Positions 63,728 to 64,000 of a DNA stretch of 64,000 nt are shown here, one piece after another. The position numbers and the translations under genes are program-made. Below the pieces are notes generated by a model, which searched no databases, was not told where the DNA came from, and saw nothing but the letters and a program-made list of their open reading frames with translations. Numbering within the stretch: position 1 is the first letter of the stretch; each line of letters begins with the position of its first letter. The DNA comes from Corynespora cassiicola (Eukaryota; Ascomycota; Dothideomycetes; Pleosporales; Corynesporascaceae): NCBI GenBank assembly GCA_022059125.1, contig JAEUWY010000005.1, positions 5,394,001 to 5,458,000 on the forward strand, in the 5' to 3' direction.

Positions 63728-64000
63728 AGATGCAATAAATGAATATCAGAAATCGGGGACGCTTCCTATCAGAATCGTCTCTGAATTTTCTTTGAGTAGA
63801 TTTAGCAATAGTGAGCAGATATGATTCAGGAATCTGCACTAAAAAAAAAAGGAAATGAGTGATATGTGGTAGATATCTTTAGGATTCGACCTTCCCGCTT
63901 TTGGGGCTACCGATTGAGAGTGTAGGAACCCAGCCATGATTCCCCGGTATGTCAGCGACCTCTGTCGCCTCCCTTTTGATTAACTTAGATTGCAAGATTG
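63728..64000. promoter_or_regulatory. Upstream region of the HR-PKS gene
   Basis: 273 bp to the window edge, including an A10-12 run at about 63840. No clear TATA box and no exon of a neighbouring gene can be read. Cluster partners, if any, begin beyond the edge. Confidence 0.4.

Noticed and set aside
1..64000. CRISPR arrays, bacterial operons, riboswitches, rRNA genes or intact transposons
   Set aside because: Intron-containing eukaryotic genes throughout. I found no spaced direct-repeat arrays, rRNA-like sequence, or transposase domain.

Overview
The window is nuclear DNA of a filamentous ascomycete (Pezizomycotina). Short 45-60 nt GT-AG introns interrupt most genes. The contents include a fungal class II aldolase, a mitochondrial bL9 protein, a Zn(II)2Cys6 regulator, a PTH11/rhodopsin-like membrane protein, NACHT and HET domains, and a fungal highly reducing polyketide synthase. 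I cannot assign the genus from the sequence alone.

Layout. (1) 0-17.5 kb is gene-dense and fairly GC-rich. It holds the 5' end of a small protein leaving the left edge, fructose-bisphosphate aldolase (FBA1), mitochondrial ribosomal protein bL9m divergent from a membrane-anchored ubiquitin protease, a Gfo/Idh/MocA dehydrogenase, a conserved Ser-rich fungal protein, an NmrA-like protein divergent from a Zn2Cys6 regulator, two small uncharacterised proteins and an alpha/beta hydrolase. (2) 18-39 kb is accessory: a secreted protein with a probable Kex2 site, a secreted S41 peptidase, a NACHT-ZZ-HET gene broken by one in-frame stop, an F-box protein, a rhodopsin-like receptor divergent from a secreted flavin oxidase, a second NmrA-like protein, and a secreted class C beta-lactamase-like hydrolase. 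(3) 39-46 kb is visibly AT-rich and nearly gene-free. It contains decayed copies of a ubiquitin C-terminal hydrolase and a zinc alcohol dehydrogenase, plus one intact intron-rich paralogue of the secreted protein at 18.4 kb. (4) 46-52.5 kb returns to conserved genes: a RAD26/CSB-type SNF2 ATPase and a probable GPI-anchored Ser-rich protein. (5) 54-64 kb holds an alpha/beta hydrolase and a complete eight-exon HR-PKS (KS-AT-DH-MT-ER-KR-ACP, about 2,576 aa) whose biosynthetic neighbours probably lie past the right edge.

What looks most worth following: the NACHT-ZZ-HET architecture with the HET domain at the C-terminal side, inactivated by a single TGA; the PKS enoylreductase domain with an atypical NADPH loop; two perfect inverted repeats in the promoter shared by the receptor and the flavin oxidase; and the intronless/intron-rich pair of secreted paralogues. 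Exon boundaries were read by eye from splice signals and frame continuity. No alignment or database search was run.
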